Below, one piece after another: positions 25,415-34,895 of a stretch of 64,000 nt of DNA. The notes below the pieces were generated by a model, which was not told the DNA's origin, did not search any database, and saw nothing but the letters and a program-made list of their open reading frames with translations. This stretch comes from Paraburkholderia phenazinium (GTDB lineage Bacteria > Pseudomonadota > Gammaproteobacteria > Burkholderiales > Burkholderiaceae), in contig NZ_FNCJ01000002.1 of NCBI RefSeq assembly GCF_900100735.1, positions 310,001-374,000 of the forward strand, given 5' to 3'. Both the position numbers and the translations under genes were made by a program. Within the stretch, counting starts at the first letter, position 1. Every line of letters begins with the position of its first letter.

Positions 25415-26131
25415 ATAGCCCACGCGTGCGGGGGCGAGTGTCGAGCGAACCTTGGCCGGCCGGTCGCGCAGCAGCACGGGCATCAAACGCCGGTTGGCTG
25501 TCTGCGCCGCCCACTCGCAATACGCGGGGCTGCCAAGCACCCAACCCTCGAGCGTCGACTGCATAAGACTATTGACGTCGCGTTCGTCAAGAAGCTGTGC
25601 GCCCAGATCGCGGTAAGCCTGGTAGCGCTCGACCGGCGTATCGCCGAGCGCACGGTAGAGTGGATGGTCCTTGATAAAGCTATCGGCACGCAGCCCGATG
25701 TGGTGCGTGTAGCTCGACCACTGGTAGCTTCCCGGGTCGGCTACAAGGCGGTTGCGCACCGGCGCATGATCGATGACCTGGCTCGCGAGCAGGAAATACC
25801 GGTCGGGCTCGATCACTGTTGCCCGGTACTCGCCACGCCACATCGTACCGCGGCGTCCATGGCGGCGGTTGAAGGTATCGACGTAACGCCGACCGATCCC
25901 TTGCATCGCCATGGCCACGCTCGACTCGTACGAGGGCGTGACGAGGAACTGTATCGTGTCGGGCATCAGTACCCACGCGTGAACTGCCAGATCGGCGACG
26001 CGCGCCGCGTCTGCCAGGCAGGCGAGGAAGTACCGGTAGTCTCCTTCGTCCAGGAATGCGGGCCCCGTGAGCCCCTGCAAGATAACGTGCTGCGGTTGTT
26101 CTGGGACGTAGTGCCGTGCAAGCCGTGTCAT
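25412..26131 (-). CDS. REP-associated tyrosine transposase-like (IS200-type) protein, HUH motif eroded
   Basis: The 239-residue protein keeps the Y1-transposase layout: an N-terminal VILQGLTG segment, then HAWVLMPDTIQFLVTP, and GIGRRYVDTFNRRHGRRGTMWRGEYRATVIEPDRYFLLASQVIDHAPVRNRLV. Relatives have MPNHVHLL at the centre. Here both histidines of the HUH metal site are replaced (T and Q). DNA cleavage by the usual mechanism therefore looks impossible, although the frame is intact. It may be a domesticated DNA-binding protein. The C-terminus abuts the IS605 end remnant. Confidence 0.75.
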   Translation of the reverse strand: MTRLARHYVPEQPQHVILQGLTGPAFLDEGDYRYFLACLADAARVADLAVHAWVLMPDTIQFLVTPSYESSVAMAMQGIGRRYVDTFNRRHGRRGTMWRGEYRATVIEPDRYFLLASQVIDHAPVRNRLVADPGSYQWSSYTHHIGLRADSFIKDHPLYRALGDTPVERYQAYRDLGAQLLDERDVNSLMQSTLEGWVLGSPAYCEWAAQTANRRLMPVLLRDRPAKVRSTLAPARVGY

Positions 26132-26591
26132 GCTGAATTAACCGGAAATTCGCTGAGAAATCGATCCGACAGAGATCGGACGTGTGACGCTGCGTCACGT
26201 GGGTATAGGACTAAAGTCTATCGGTCATAGGCTTGCGTCTGCATCGCGAATAGGCCTTTTTTATGGCCTCTTTTCGCTGATTTGCCGATCGCAGCCGGCA
26301 TCTTTTTTATGCCGCCGCTGAATAGCGGCGCCGCGCTATATACCTTCAACTCCAGACACTCTACCCGCGCGCCATCCGGCACCAATACATCGGCTAGGCG
26401 GTGCAGCGGCCGAAGCGCCGCTGGTCCCCATTTGCATCCAGCCTGAACCGGTTCAAGCCCCGCGTAATGTTGTGGAGAATTTCATCAATAGGTATCCGAA
26501 CGATAGCGATAGCCTCAAATCCGAGACTGGGCAATCCGCAGACAAATCACCGGGACCCGGAACCAGTCACAAGAACAGCACAAAAAGACAC
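26132..26591. other. Intergenic region without a gene
   Basis: I see no credible gene here. A near-perfect palindrome GTGACGC-T-GCGTCAC lies at 26184-26198. A short hairpin AGGCC-ttttttat-GGCCT near 26250 is followed by CTTTT and could terminate plus-strand transcription. Neither can be assigned to a neighbour with confidence. Confidence 0.4.
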
Positions 26592-27476
26592 TCAAACTGT
26601 ATACGTGGCTTTGGCCTCTTGCAGATAATCGGCAAGCCGTTTCGCAGGGCGGGCGATGAGCGATTCGAGGTGGTCCGTGACGATGGAAAGATTGCCAGCC
26701 CGAACCTCCGCCTCAATTGACACCAATGCAGAAATGAATACGTCAGGAACACCCGCCGCGTTCAGCCCCGTGGCGAGCTGCTCGTCAGTCACATGGACGA
26801 CGGCAAGAGGCTTGCCTGTAGCCCGGCGAGCGAGGTCGGCGATTTCTTCGTTGGATAGCGCCTCAGAGCCTGTCAGGGTGTAGGTCCGGCTATCGGAGCT
26901 TGACGTAGCGAGCGCTGCGGCAATCGCTTCAGCGATGTCCTCCCGTCCGGCGTACGACGTTCTCCCATCTTCAGCCGCCGAATGCCATTGCCCGCTCTTC
27001 AGCGCATTGGGGAGCGACCTGAGCAGATTCTCGTGATACCAGCCGTTTCGGAAAATCACGTGCGGCAGACCGGTGGCCTTGATGGTCCGCTCGGTTTCCA
27101 GGTGGTCCGCTGCGAAGGTCAGAAACGAACTGTCCGGATTGGGCATCGATGTATAGGCGAGACGCTTGACACCTGCCGCGACGGCTGACGAGACCGCATT
27201 GCGATGCTGCTTCAATCGCGTGTTTGCCCCATCCAGTGCATCTGTTGAGATGATCAGGGCTGTACCGACCCCTTTGAAAGCTGCGGCCAGACCCTCCGGG
27301 TCTTCGAAGTCCGCCTTGCGAACCTCAATGCCTGCTGCCGCGAGGCCGGCAAGCTTTTCGGGGCTGCGCGTGCCGGCGATGATGCGGTTGTGCGTCACGC
27401 CACGCGCAAGCAGATGCTTGATAACAAGCTGGCTGAGTTGACCGGATGCGCCGGTGACGAAAATGGTGTCGCTCAT
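26592..27476 (-). CDS. qorB: NmrA/SDR-type NAD(P)H:quinone oxidoreductase
   Basis: The 294-residue protein has an NmrA-like Rossmann start (MSDTIFVTGASGQLSQLVI), then IIAGTRSPEKL, and the QorB/QOR2 segments TSMPNPDS and RNGWYHENL. QOR2-type enzymes reduce quinones with NADPH and lack the SDR Tyr-Lys pair. It is divergent from an HxlR regulator with a perfect operator-like repeat between them, the usual qorB-qorR arrangement. AATGGGAACC-type sites are not seen here; the start is set by the family N-terminus. Confidence 0.82.
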   Translation of the reverse strand: MSDTIFVTGASGQLSQLVIKHLLARGVTHNRIIAGTRSPEKLAGLAAAGIEVRKADFEDPEGLAAAFKGVGTALIISTDALDGANTRLKQHRNAVSSAVAAGVKRLAYTSMPNPDSSFLTFAADHLETERTIKATGLPHVIFRNGWYHENLLRSLPNALKSGQWHSAAEDGRTSYAGREDIAEAIAAALATSSSDSRTYTLTGSEALSNEEIADLARRATGKPLAVVHVTDEQLATGLNAAGVPDVFISALVSIEAEVRAGNLSIVTDHLESLIARPAKRLADYLQEAKATYTV

Positions 27477-27500
27477 GGACTAGCCTCACTCTGAGTGTTA

Positions 27501-27515
27501 CTCTCAATTTGAGAG
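27501..27515. promoter_or_regulatory. Palindromic operator between qorB and the HxlR gene
   Basis: CTCTCAA-T-TTGAGAG is a perfect 7-base inverted repeat centred in the 105-base gap between the divergent genes. It is the natural binding site candidate for the HxlR regulator. Confidence 0.65.
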
Positions 27516-27581
27516 CGACTCGATAATCAGGCGTCTGCGCTCTTACGTAAAGAAGGCAGTTTTTCAGGAGATAGTTACCAA

Positions 27582-28001
27582 ATGGGAACCACCAAGGTGT
27601 CGGCTAGCGCTCTCAAGACGAGGCTGGACGAGGCCCGGAGCAAATTCGGTCCTTTGACGAATTGCCCGGTGCGCGACGTCGTCGATGTCATCAGCGGGCG
27701 GTGGAGTTCGTTGCTGATGTTGGCGCTGGCCGAGCACCCCTATCGATTCGGTGAACTTCGCCGCCTGGTGCCGGACATTTCGCAGCGGATGCTCACGCAG
27801 ACACTTCATGAGCTACAACGCGACGGCTATGTGAATCGCGAGGTCTTCCCGACGAAGCCACCGGGTGTCGAATACAGCCTGACCGAACTCGGCCGTTCGA
27901 TGTTCGAGGCGTTGAACGTCTTGATTCAGTGGGCCGACGAGAATCATGCTGCGGTCACAGCGGCCCGCCTGCACTTTGACAGCGTGAAGGAATCTGCGTA
28001 A
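27582..28001 (+). CDS. HxlR family redox-type transcriptional regulator
   Basis: The 139-residue winged-helix protein has the HxlR core: CPVRDVVDVISGRWSSLLML, FGELRRLVPDISQRMLTQTLHELQRDGYV and PPGVEYSLTELG. A single cysteine sits just before the first helix (LTNCPVRD), the position that senses quinones or oxidants in QorR/YodB-type members. It is divergent from qorB and should repress it through the palindrome at 27501. Confidence 0.85.
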   Translation: MGTTKVSASALKTRLDEARSKFGPLTNCPVRDVVDVISGRWSSLLMLALAEHPYRFGELRRLVPDISQRMLTQTLHELQRDGYVNREVFPTKPPGVEYSLTELGRSMFEALNVLIQWADENHAAVTAARLHFDSVKESA

Positions 28002-28245
28002 GAGAGTTCGCACGCCATCCTCGCTACCCGATCGTCTCCGGGCGCGTGACCATGAGCGCACCGTATGCCGCGTTTCTGCCAAAGAATGTGCTCAGCGAAT
28101 CGAATGCTTCCCGCTCGGGACCTGCCAATCCAGCAGTCCTGTCATCAGCAGACTTTTTTCAATCCCGCTAAAGTACGGGTCATCTCGTTGTCGGGTTGCT
28201 GGTCCGGTCGACAGCTAAAGCGCTTGTTCCAGTGGACACAGGGGA

Positions 28246-29817
28246 ATGCACTTGAAGAGTCATTCACGTACCTTGGGGTTTGCTTACGAAAATGCAACAT
28301 GCTCCCGATCGCGGCGAGCGGTGAAGAGCGGGCTGGTGTTCGTGCTCGCCACGTCTCTCGCGGCCTGCATGGTAGGCCCGGACTATCGCAAGCCTGAGAT
28401 CCAGGTGCCAGAGGGTTTCAGGGAAGGCGTCGACTGGCAGCGCGCCGAGGCGAATCCGCAGGCCGCGATCTCGAGCACCTGGTGGCGCATGTATGGCGAC
28501 GAGAAGCTCAATGATCTCGTCACGCAGGCGTTGAAGGCCAACCAGTCGATCGCGGCGGCCGAAGCCGCCTACCGCGTTGCGCTTGCGACCGTCGAATCCA
28601 ACCAGGCGGGCCTGTTTCCGGTCGTCACGGCGGGCCTCGCCGGTGCGCGCTCCGGCGGCAACGTCCAGGGGCTCTCGGCGAGCACCGGCTCATCTGCCTT
28701 GGCGGGCAACGCTGTGGCGGCTACCGGGACGGTCAGTTGGGAACTGGACCTGTGGGGACAAATACGGCGTGAGATCGAGGAAGCGAAAGCGAACGCCCAG
28801 GCGTCCGATGCGCAGCTTGCCGGTGAGCGCATTTCGATCGCGGCCAGTGTCGCGACCGACTACTTCCAGCTACGCCAGGCCGATTACGACATTCGCGCGC
28901 TGAAGGAACAGCAGGACATCTATAGCCGCATTCTCGTGATGACGCAGACCGGGCTCAAGGAAGGCGCAGCATCGGGCGACGACGTGCTCAACGCACAGGA
29001 GAATCTCGAGACGGTAATCGCCGACCTGCAGACGACCGAGACGACCCGCGAGCAGGATGAACACGCGATTGCCGTTCTGACCGGCACGCCGCCCGAATCA
29101 TTCAGCATCGCGCCCGATCCCGACTATCGCTTCCTTCAACCTGACGTGCCACCCGCGCTGCCTTCCCAACTGCTCGAGCGTCGCTACGACGTGGTGAGCG
29201 CGGAGCGCACGGCGGCAGCGGCCAATGCAAGCATTGGTGTCGCCGAGGCCGCGTACTTTCCGACGCTTACGCTCTCGGCCGAGGGCGGTTTTGCCCACAA
29301 CACGTTCGCGCACCTGTTCACGGTGCCGAGCCGCTTCTGGACGCTCGGCCCCGATCTTGCCGGCACCCTTTTCGACGGCGGCGAACGCACGGCCGCGGTA
29401 CACAAGGCGCGCGCGACCTACGACGAAGACGTCGCGAACTACCGCAATACCGTGCTGACGGCGTTCCAGAGCGTGGAGGACAGTCTCTCGTCGATGAATC
29501 ACCTGCGGGCCCAGGAAGCCGCGTTCGCGAAGGTGCTCGACAGCAGCAGCCGGCTGTTTGCGAGCCAACGGGCGCAGTTCGATGCCGGCGCAAGCAGTCA
29601 GCAGAACGTGCTGACGCAGCGGCTGACGCTGGTCCAGGCGCAGCAGAGCTTGCACGACACGCAAGCGCTGCTCGCCGAGAGCAACGTCTTACTCGTCAAA
29701 AACCTTGGCGGCGGCTGGCAGCGTGATGACGCCAAGGTCGCTTCGGTGCCGGCCGCCGCTTCTTCACCCGCTTCGGCAACTGCAGTACGACCCGCATCGG
29801 CGCAGTCTGCCGACTGA
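28246..29817 (+). CDS. RND efflux outer-membrane lipoprotein (NodT/OprM type)
   Basis: The 523-residue outer-membrane factor has a lipobox LAAC near residue 41 and MVGPDYRKPEIQVPEGF after it, the standard NodT start. Two repeats of long helices and beta strands follow (ELDLWGQIRREIEEAKAN; RFWTLGPDLAGTLFDGG). The long N-terminal region before the lipobox suggests the true start may be further in. It forms the exit duct for the RND pump encoded by the next two genes. An Ala/Pro-rich tail ends the protein. Confidence 0.87.
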   Translation: MHLKSHSRTLGFAYENATCSRSRRAVKSGLVFVLATSLAACMVGPDYRKPEIQVPEGFREGVDWQRAEANPQAAISSTWWRMYGDEKLNDLVTQALKANQSIAAAEAAYRVALATVESNQAGLFPVVTAGLAGARSGGNVQGLSASTGSSALAGNAVAATGTVSWELDLWGQIRREIEEAKANAQASDAQLAGERISIAASVATDYFQLRQADYDIRALKEQQDIYSRILVMTQTGLKEGAASGDDVLNAQENLETVIADLQTTETTREQDEHAIAVLTGTPPESFSIAPDPDYRFLQPDVPPALPSQLLERRYDVVSAERTAAAANASIGVAEAAYFPTLTLSAEGGFAHNTFAHLFTVPSRFWTLGPDLAGTLFDGGERTAAVHKARATYDEDVANYRNTVLTAFQSVEDSLSSMNHLRAQEAAFAKVLDSSSRLFASQRAQFDAGASSQQNVLTQRLTLVQAQQSLHDTQALLAESNVLLVKNLGGGWQRDDAKVASVPAAASSPASATAVRPASAQSAD

Positions 29818-29892
29818 CTGACACGCTGTTCCATAAGTTCGGGCATGCCGCGCAGCCTGCGTGTGCCGGCCTCAAGCAAGAACGGAGTTCTC

Positions 29893-31167
29893 ATGAAGTC
29901 ACGTCCTCAGCGCGCGTCGCTGTCGTATCTGTGTCTGATCGTACTCGCCGCCTGCTCGAAACATGCGCCGCTGCCTCCACCGCCGCAGGTTGCCGTGGTG
30001 AAGGCGCAATCGCAGACGGTGCCGCTCGAGCGTCAGTTCGTCGGCCGGCTTTCGCCTTACTACAGCGCAAATGTAACGGCGCGTGTGTCTGGCGTGCTTC
30101 TGCGGCGCACCTACACGGAAGGCACCCAGGTTCGCGCGGGGCAAGTGCTGTTCGAAATCGATCCGGTCTTTTACCGTGCGCAGCTCGATAGCGACCTCGC
30201 GGTGCTGGCCGAGGATCAGGCCACCTATGTCAATGATCACGTCACCGCTTTGCGCAACCGCAAGCTGCTGCCGGTCGGTTCGGTCTCGCAGCAGACGGTC
30301 GACAATTCCGATGCCGCTGAGCGCAGCGCGGCGGCCAAGGTGAAGGCCGACCAGGCGGTCGTCGAGAGCGCACGGGTCTCGCTCAACTACACGCGCGTGA
30401 CGGCGCCGATCGGCGGTATAGCCGGACAGCAACAGGTGACTGCTGGCGCGGTGGTCGGCACCAGTACGTCTGACACGGGCGGCAGCGGCACGCTGCTGAC
30501 AACTGTCCAGCAGATCGATCCGATGTACGTGAACTTCACGATCAGTTCGGCCGATCTGGCGACGCTGCAACAGGCCCAGAGCAGCGGCTCGGTCGATCTG
30601 CAGAAGCAGAACCAGACCACCGTGCAGATCGGACTGCCCAATCGTACGCCGTACGGCACGACGGGCACGCTTGATTTCTCCGACGTGACGGTGAATGCGG
30701 CGACCGGCTCGATCAATATGCGTGCGCTCGTCGCGAACCCGCAGCGGCGTCTGTTGCCGGGCATGTTTGTGACGTTGACCGTCAATTTTGGCCAGCAGAA
30801 CAATGTGTTCCTGATTCCACAGCAGGGCGTGCAGCGCGACACGGTCGGCGCATACGTGCTGGTGGTCGGCGCGGACGGCAAGGTGGGGCGCAAGGACGTC
30901 GAGGCGGCCAATAGCCTCGGCAACAACTGGGTCGTCACGCACGGGCTGGCAGATGGTGACCAGATCATCGTGACAGGGGTACAGATGGCGCGCGAGGGGA
31001 CGCCGGTGAAGACCGTCGCGTGGCAACCGCCTGCGGCAGCGTCGGGGGCGGCTGCGGCTGCGGCTGCTTCCGCGGTGCCGACCGCGTCAGCTCCAGCGGC
31101 GACGCCGGGTTCCGGGGCTGCGCCGGCTTCTGCAGCGTCATCGGCTTCGGCCGGCGTGGCGCAGTAG
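29893..31167 (+). CDS. RND efflux periplasmic adaptor lipoprotein (MFP)
   Basis: The 424-residue protein has a lipoprotein signal with VLAACSK, a barrel-sandwich hybrid (LSPYYSANVTARVSGVLLRRTYTEGTQVRAGQVLFEID), an alpha-helical hairpin, a beta-barrel and a membrane-proximal domain. This is the AcrA/MexA layout. The ATG with CGGAG upstream was preferred over an earlier in-frame start. The C-terminus is a long alanine-rich tail. It lies 10 bases before the pump gene. Confidence 0.9.
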   Translation: MKSRPQRASLSYLCLIVLAACSKHAPLPPPPQVAVVKAQSQTVPLERQFVGRLSPYYSANVTARVSGVLLRRTYTEGTQVRAGQVLFEIDPVFYRAQLDSDLAVLAEDQATYVNDHVTALRNRKLLPVGSVSQQTVDNSDAAERSAAAKVKADQAVVESARVSLNYTRVTAPIGGIAGQQQVTAGAVVGTSTSDTGGSGTLLTTVQQIDPMYVNFTISSADLATLQQAQSSGSVDLQKQNQTTVQIGLPNRTPYGTTGTLDFSDVTVNAATGSINMRALVANPQRRLLPGMFVTLTVNFGQQNNVFLIPQQGVQRDTVGAYVLVVGADGKVGRKDVEAANSLGNNWVVTHGLADGDQIIVTGVQMAREGTPVKTVAWQPPAAASGAAAAAAASAVPTASAPAATPGSGAAPASAASSASAGVAQ

Positions 31168-31177
31168 GAGAGCGCTC

Positions 31178-34100
31178 ATGCCGAGTTTCTTCATTAACCG
31201 CCCCGTCTTCGCCTGGGTCATTGCGATCCTGATCTCGCTGTTCGGCATTATCTCCGTGCACAGCATGGGGATCGATTCGTACCCGGACATCGCCCCGCCC
31301 GAAGTGACCGTTACTGCGCAGTATCCGGGCGCGAGCGCCCAGACGATGGAATCGACGGTGACTCAGGTGATCGAGCAGCAGCTCACCGGCATCGACAATC
31401 TGCTGTATTTCAGTTCGAACTCGAGCTCGAATGGCCAGACACAGATCGTCCTGACGTTCGCGACCGGCACCAACCCCGACATTGCCCAGGTGCAAGTGCA
31501 GAACAAGGTCACGCTCGCCGAGCCACTGCTGCCTTCGCAGGTCACTCAACAAGGGGTGGTGGTGGCGAAGGCGAGCCCGGACATCCTGTTGTTCGTCGCG
31601 CTGCAGTCAGACAATCCCGCCATCGATGCCGGGCGTCTGTCCGACATTCTTGCCTCGCAGATCCAGCCTAACATCGGCCGTGTGAACGGGGTCGGCAATA
31701 CCACGCTGCTCGGCTCGGAGTACGCGGTGCGCATCTGGCTCGACCCCGACAAGCTGCAGAGCTACGGGCTGTCGACAACCCAGGTGCTCAATGCCGTGAG
31801 CTCGCAGAATGCGCAGTTCGCCGCCGGCTCGCTGGGCGCGGATCCGGCCGTGAAAGGGCAGGTGTTTACGGCGAACGTGACGGGCGACAGCCTGTTTTCG
31901 TCGCTCAAGCAGTTCCAGGACATCATTATCGTGGCGAACAGCAACGGCACGACGGTCAAGCTCTCCGACGTGGCGCGTATTTCGTTCGGCTCGCAGACGT
32001 ATGGCTTCGCGCCGGTCTATAACGGCAAAGCCGCTGGGGGCATGGCGGTTTTCCTGCTGCCGGGTGCGAATGCGCTCGCGGTCGAGAAGGCGGTGAAAGC
32101 CGAGATGGCGACGCTGGCGCGCGATTTGCCGGAAGGCGTCACGTGGAGCGTGCCATACGACACCACACCGTTTATCACCGCGTCGATCGTCGACGTGATC
32201 CGCACGCTCATCGAGGCGATCGTGCTGGTGTTTTTCGTCATGCTGATCTTCCTGCAGAATCTGCGGGCTACGATCATCCCGACCCTCGTGATTCCAGTGG
32301 CGCTGCTCGGGACCTTTATCGGCCTGTCGGCGCTGCACTACACGCTCAACCAGTTGACGCTGTTCGGCATGGTGCTGGCGATCGGCATTGTGGTTGACGA
32401 CGCGATCGTCGTGATCGAGAACGTCGAACGCATCATGAGCGAGGAGCATCTGGAGCCACGCGCGGCGACACGCAAGGCAATGGGGCAGATCACCGGCGCC
32501 ATCGTTGCGATCACGGTGGTGCTCTCCGCCGTGTTTATCCCGTCCGCGCTGCAGCCGGGCGCGACCGGCATCATCTACGCCCAGTTCGCGCTGACGATCG
32601 CGGTGTCGATGGGATTCTCCGCGTTCCTCGCGCTGTCGTTCACGCCCTCGCTGTGCGCGGCGATTCTGAGGCCCGAGCACGAGGACAAGAAGAGCGCGAT
32701 CTACCGCTGGTTCAACCGCACGTTCGACTGGACGTCGAAAAAGTATCTCGGCCATGCCGGCCGTGCTGTGCACCATGCGCCACGCTGGATGGTGGTGTTT
32801 GTGCTCGTCGTCGTGCTAACCGGCTTTCTGTATACGAAACTGCCGACCAGCTTCGTGCCCGACGAGGACCAGGGCTTCGTGCTCGCACTCATCAATCTGC
32901 CGCCCGGCTCGACCCTGCAGCGTACCGATCACGTGATGGCCGAGGTGCGCGACAAGCTCGCGAACAGTCCGATCGGCAAGGAGATCGTAGGTATTTTCCA
33001 ACCAGAAGGCTTCAGCTTTGTCGGTACGAGCGAAAACGTCGGCATGTCGTTCATCAAGCTGGCAGACTGGGACAAGCGCCATGACACTGCGATGACGCTG
33101 ATTCCGCGGATCAACCAGATTCTTCATAGCATTCCCGATGCGCAGATCTTCGCGGTGAATCTGCCGACCATCCGCGGCCTCAGCCAGTTCGGCGGCATCG
33201 ATATGTATCTGCAGGCGCGTGCCGGCCAGTCGCGCGCGGAACTGGCCCAGGCCACGGGCACGTTGCTTGGGAACGCATCGAAGAGCCCGGTGCTATTCGG
33301 GATCCGCCCGAACTCGCTGCCGAGCGCGCCGCAACTGGACGTTGCAGTGGACCGGACCCAGGCCGAAGCGATGGGCCTGTCGCTGACCGATGTCTACGAC
33401 ACGCTCGAGATGGAGCTCGCGCCGTTCTACGTCAACCAGTTCACTTACGGCGGGCGCGTGAAGCGTGTCTATATCCAGGCGGACGCACCGTACCGGATGG
33501 GGCTCGACGCGCTCCAGCACCTGTATACGCCGAGCCTGTTCACAACCGGCAGCAGCACGAGCACGACCGCGAGCCAGTTGTCGGCGAATAGCGCGACCGC
33601 ATCGAACGGCTTCGCGACGCCTGTCGACCCGTCGCCCGCGAATACATCGATCAGCCCTTACAACATGGTGCCGCTCTCTAGCGTGGTGAATACCAGATGG
33701 ACCTTCGGGCCGACGGTGCTGCCGCGCTACAACGGCTACTCGGCAATCGAGATCGTCGGTAACTCGGCTGCGGGCTATTCGACCGGTCAGGCGATCGATG
33801 TGTTGCAGAACATCGTGGACCACCAGTTGCCGTTAGGTTTCGCGGCGGACTGGACCGGGCAGTCGTTCCAGGAACTGCTGTCAGGCTCGTCGGCGGTGAC
33901 GCTGCTGATGCTGTCGATCCTGGTGGTGTTCCTGTGTCTCGCCGCACTGTATGAAAGCTGGTCGATTCCGGCTGCAGTGCTGCTGGTCGTGCCGCTCGGC
34001 ATGCTTGGCATGCTGGTGTTCTGTCTCTCGTTCGGCGTGCCGAACGACATATACTTCAAGATCGGCCTCGTGACCGTGATCGGTCTCGCGGCGAAAAACG

Positions 34101-34540
34101 CGATCCTGATCGTCGAGTTCGCGGTGGAGGGTCAGCAACGTGGCATGACGCTGCGCGATGCCGTCCTGACAGCGGCCCGGCTGAGATTGCGGCCGATCCT
34201 GATGACCTCGATGGCCTTTATTCTGGGTGTGTTCCCGCTCGTTGTCTCATCGGGGGCAGGCGCCGCTTCGCGCCACGAAATCGGCACCGGCGTGATCGGC
34301 GGCATGCTGTTCGCCACGTTCCTCGGTCTGCTGCTGATTCCGGTGTTCTATGTGGTCGTACGGCGACTGCTCGGCGACAAGCTCGACGAGGTCTCGCACA
34401 AAATTCACCATCGCGACGGTGAAGACGGCGAGCATGGCGGCGGCACACCAGATGATGGGGGTGGTCATGACGGCGGTGGCACGGGTGGCGGCGCTGGGGC
34501 GGGTGGCCCAAGCCCGGCGGGTGAGGGCGCGCCAGTCTAG
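31178..34540 (+). CDS. RND (HAE1) efflux pump inner-membrane subunit
   Basis: The 1120-residue transporter has the family start MPSFFINRPVFAWVIAILI, twelve membrane helices and the proton-relay Asp pair in GIVVDDAIVVIENVERIM. It exports hydrophobic drugs. It is about 70 residues longer than AcrB: one extra stretch rich in Ser, Thr and Ala lies near residues 785-825, and the C-terminus carries a cytoplasmic Gly/His/Asp tail (HKIHHRDGEDGEHGGG). No regulator gene adjoins; the HxlR gene is the nearest. Confidence 0.92.
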   Translation: MPSFFINRPVFAWVIAILISLFGIISVHSMGIDSYPDIAPPEVTVTAQYPGASAQTMESTVTQVIEQQLTGIDNLLYFSSNSSSNGQTQIVLTFATGTNPDIAQVQVQNKVTLAEPLLPSQVTQQGVVVAKASPDILLFVALQSDNPAIDAGRLSDILASQIQPNIGRVNGVGNTTLLGSEYAVRIWLDPDKLQSYGLSTTQVLNAVSSQNAQFAAGSLGADPAVKGQVFTANVTGDSLFSSLKQFQDIIIVANSNGTTVKLSDVARISFGSQTYGFAPVYNGKAAGGMAVFLLPGANALAVEKAVKAEMATLARDLPEGVTWSVPYDTTPFITASIVDVIRTLIEAIVLVFFVMLIFLQNLRATIIPTLVIPVALLGTFIGLSALHYTLNQLTLFGMVLAIGIVVDDAIVVIENVERIMSEEHLEPRAATRKAMGQITGAIVAITVVLSAVFIPSALQPGATGIIYAQFALTIAVSMGFSAFLALSFTPSLCAAILRPEHEDKKSAIYRWFNRTFDWTSKKYLGHAGRAVHHAPRWMVVFVLVVVLTGFLYTKLPTSFVPDEDQGFVLALINLPPGSTLQRTDHVMAEVRDKLANSPIGKEIVGIFQPEGFSFVGTSENVGMSFIKLADWDKRHDTAMTLIPRINQILHSIPDAQIFAVNLPTIRGLSQFGGIDMYLQARAGQSRAELAQATGTLLGNASKSPVLFGIRPNSLPSAPQLDVAVDRTQAEAMGLSLTDVYDTLEMELAPFYVNQFTYGGRVKRVYIQADAPYRMGLDALQHLYTPSLFTTGSSTSTTASQLSANSATASNGFATPVDPSPANTSISPYNMVPLSSVVNTRWTFGPTVLPRYNGYSAIEIVGNSAAGYSTGQAIDVLQNIVDHQLPLGFAADWTGQSFQELLSGSSAVTLLMLSILVVFLCLAALYESWSIPAAVLLVVPLGMLGMLVFCLSFGVPNDIYFKIGLVTVIGLAAKNAILIVEFAVEGQQRGMTLRDAVLTAARLRLRPILMTSMAFILGVFPLVVSSGAGAASRHEIGTGVIGGMLFATFLGLLLIPVFYVVVRRLLGDKLDEVSHKIHHRDGEDGEHGGGTPDDGGGHDGGGTGGGAGAGGPSPAGEGAPV

Positions 34541-34809
34541 CGAAGCGGCGTGCGCCTGTTCTGAGGCTGGATAGCCACTCGCCGGCTTCCGACAGGGTGC
34601 GAGCGTTCCAGCGCGCCGCAACCTTCGCCCAGCGTTGCGCCCGCTACTTGCCGCTGGTGTCTGTTATCGGCGAACTATCGCCGCCCGCCTGTCTGGCCAC
34701 ACACAACATCCCACTCAACGCCGGCCACCCATCCCGGGGCCGCCGCAACACGCTCTTTCCCTTCTGCAGCAAGGCTCCAAGGCCCCTTTGCGCACTTCAT
34801 CCTCTCGCC

Positions 34810-34824
34810 TGGCACACCCTATGC
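34810..34824 (+). promoter_or_regulatory. Sigma-54 promoter before the triple peptide genes
   Basis: TGGCAC, five bases, then ATGC matches the -24/-12 consensus except for one base, with the strict GG-N10-GC spacing. It lies 72 bases before the first peptide ATG. Predicted transcription start is near 34836. The rest of 34541-34895 holds no gene I can support; activator sites should be upstream. Confidence 0.65.
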
Positions 34825-34834
34825 GTTAGCTGGT

Positions 34835-34858
34835 GTGAGCGCGACACCCGATGCTCAC
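34835..34858 (+). promoter_or_regulatory. Putative 5'-terminal mRNA hairpin of the peptide transcript
   Basis: GTGAGC and GCTCAC pair around a 12-base loop at the predicted 5' end of the transcript. The same position of the 48385 peptide leader has GTGCGAGC pairing with GCTCCCAC. Sequence changes between the two keep pairing of GAGC/GCTC and GTG/CAC, so a structural role such as mRNA protection is plausible. Confidence 0.45.
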
Positions 34859-34895
34859 CTCACGTAACCCGCATAACACTTTAGGAGTATTAACC

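Noticed and set aside
26204..26222. TAGGACTAAAGTCTATC-like partial dyad
   Set aside because: The two arms match over only four bases in register and no gene is close enough to assign it.
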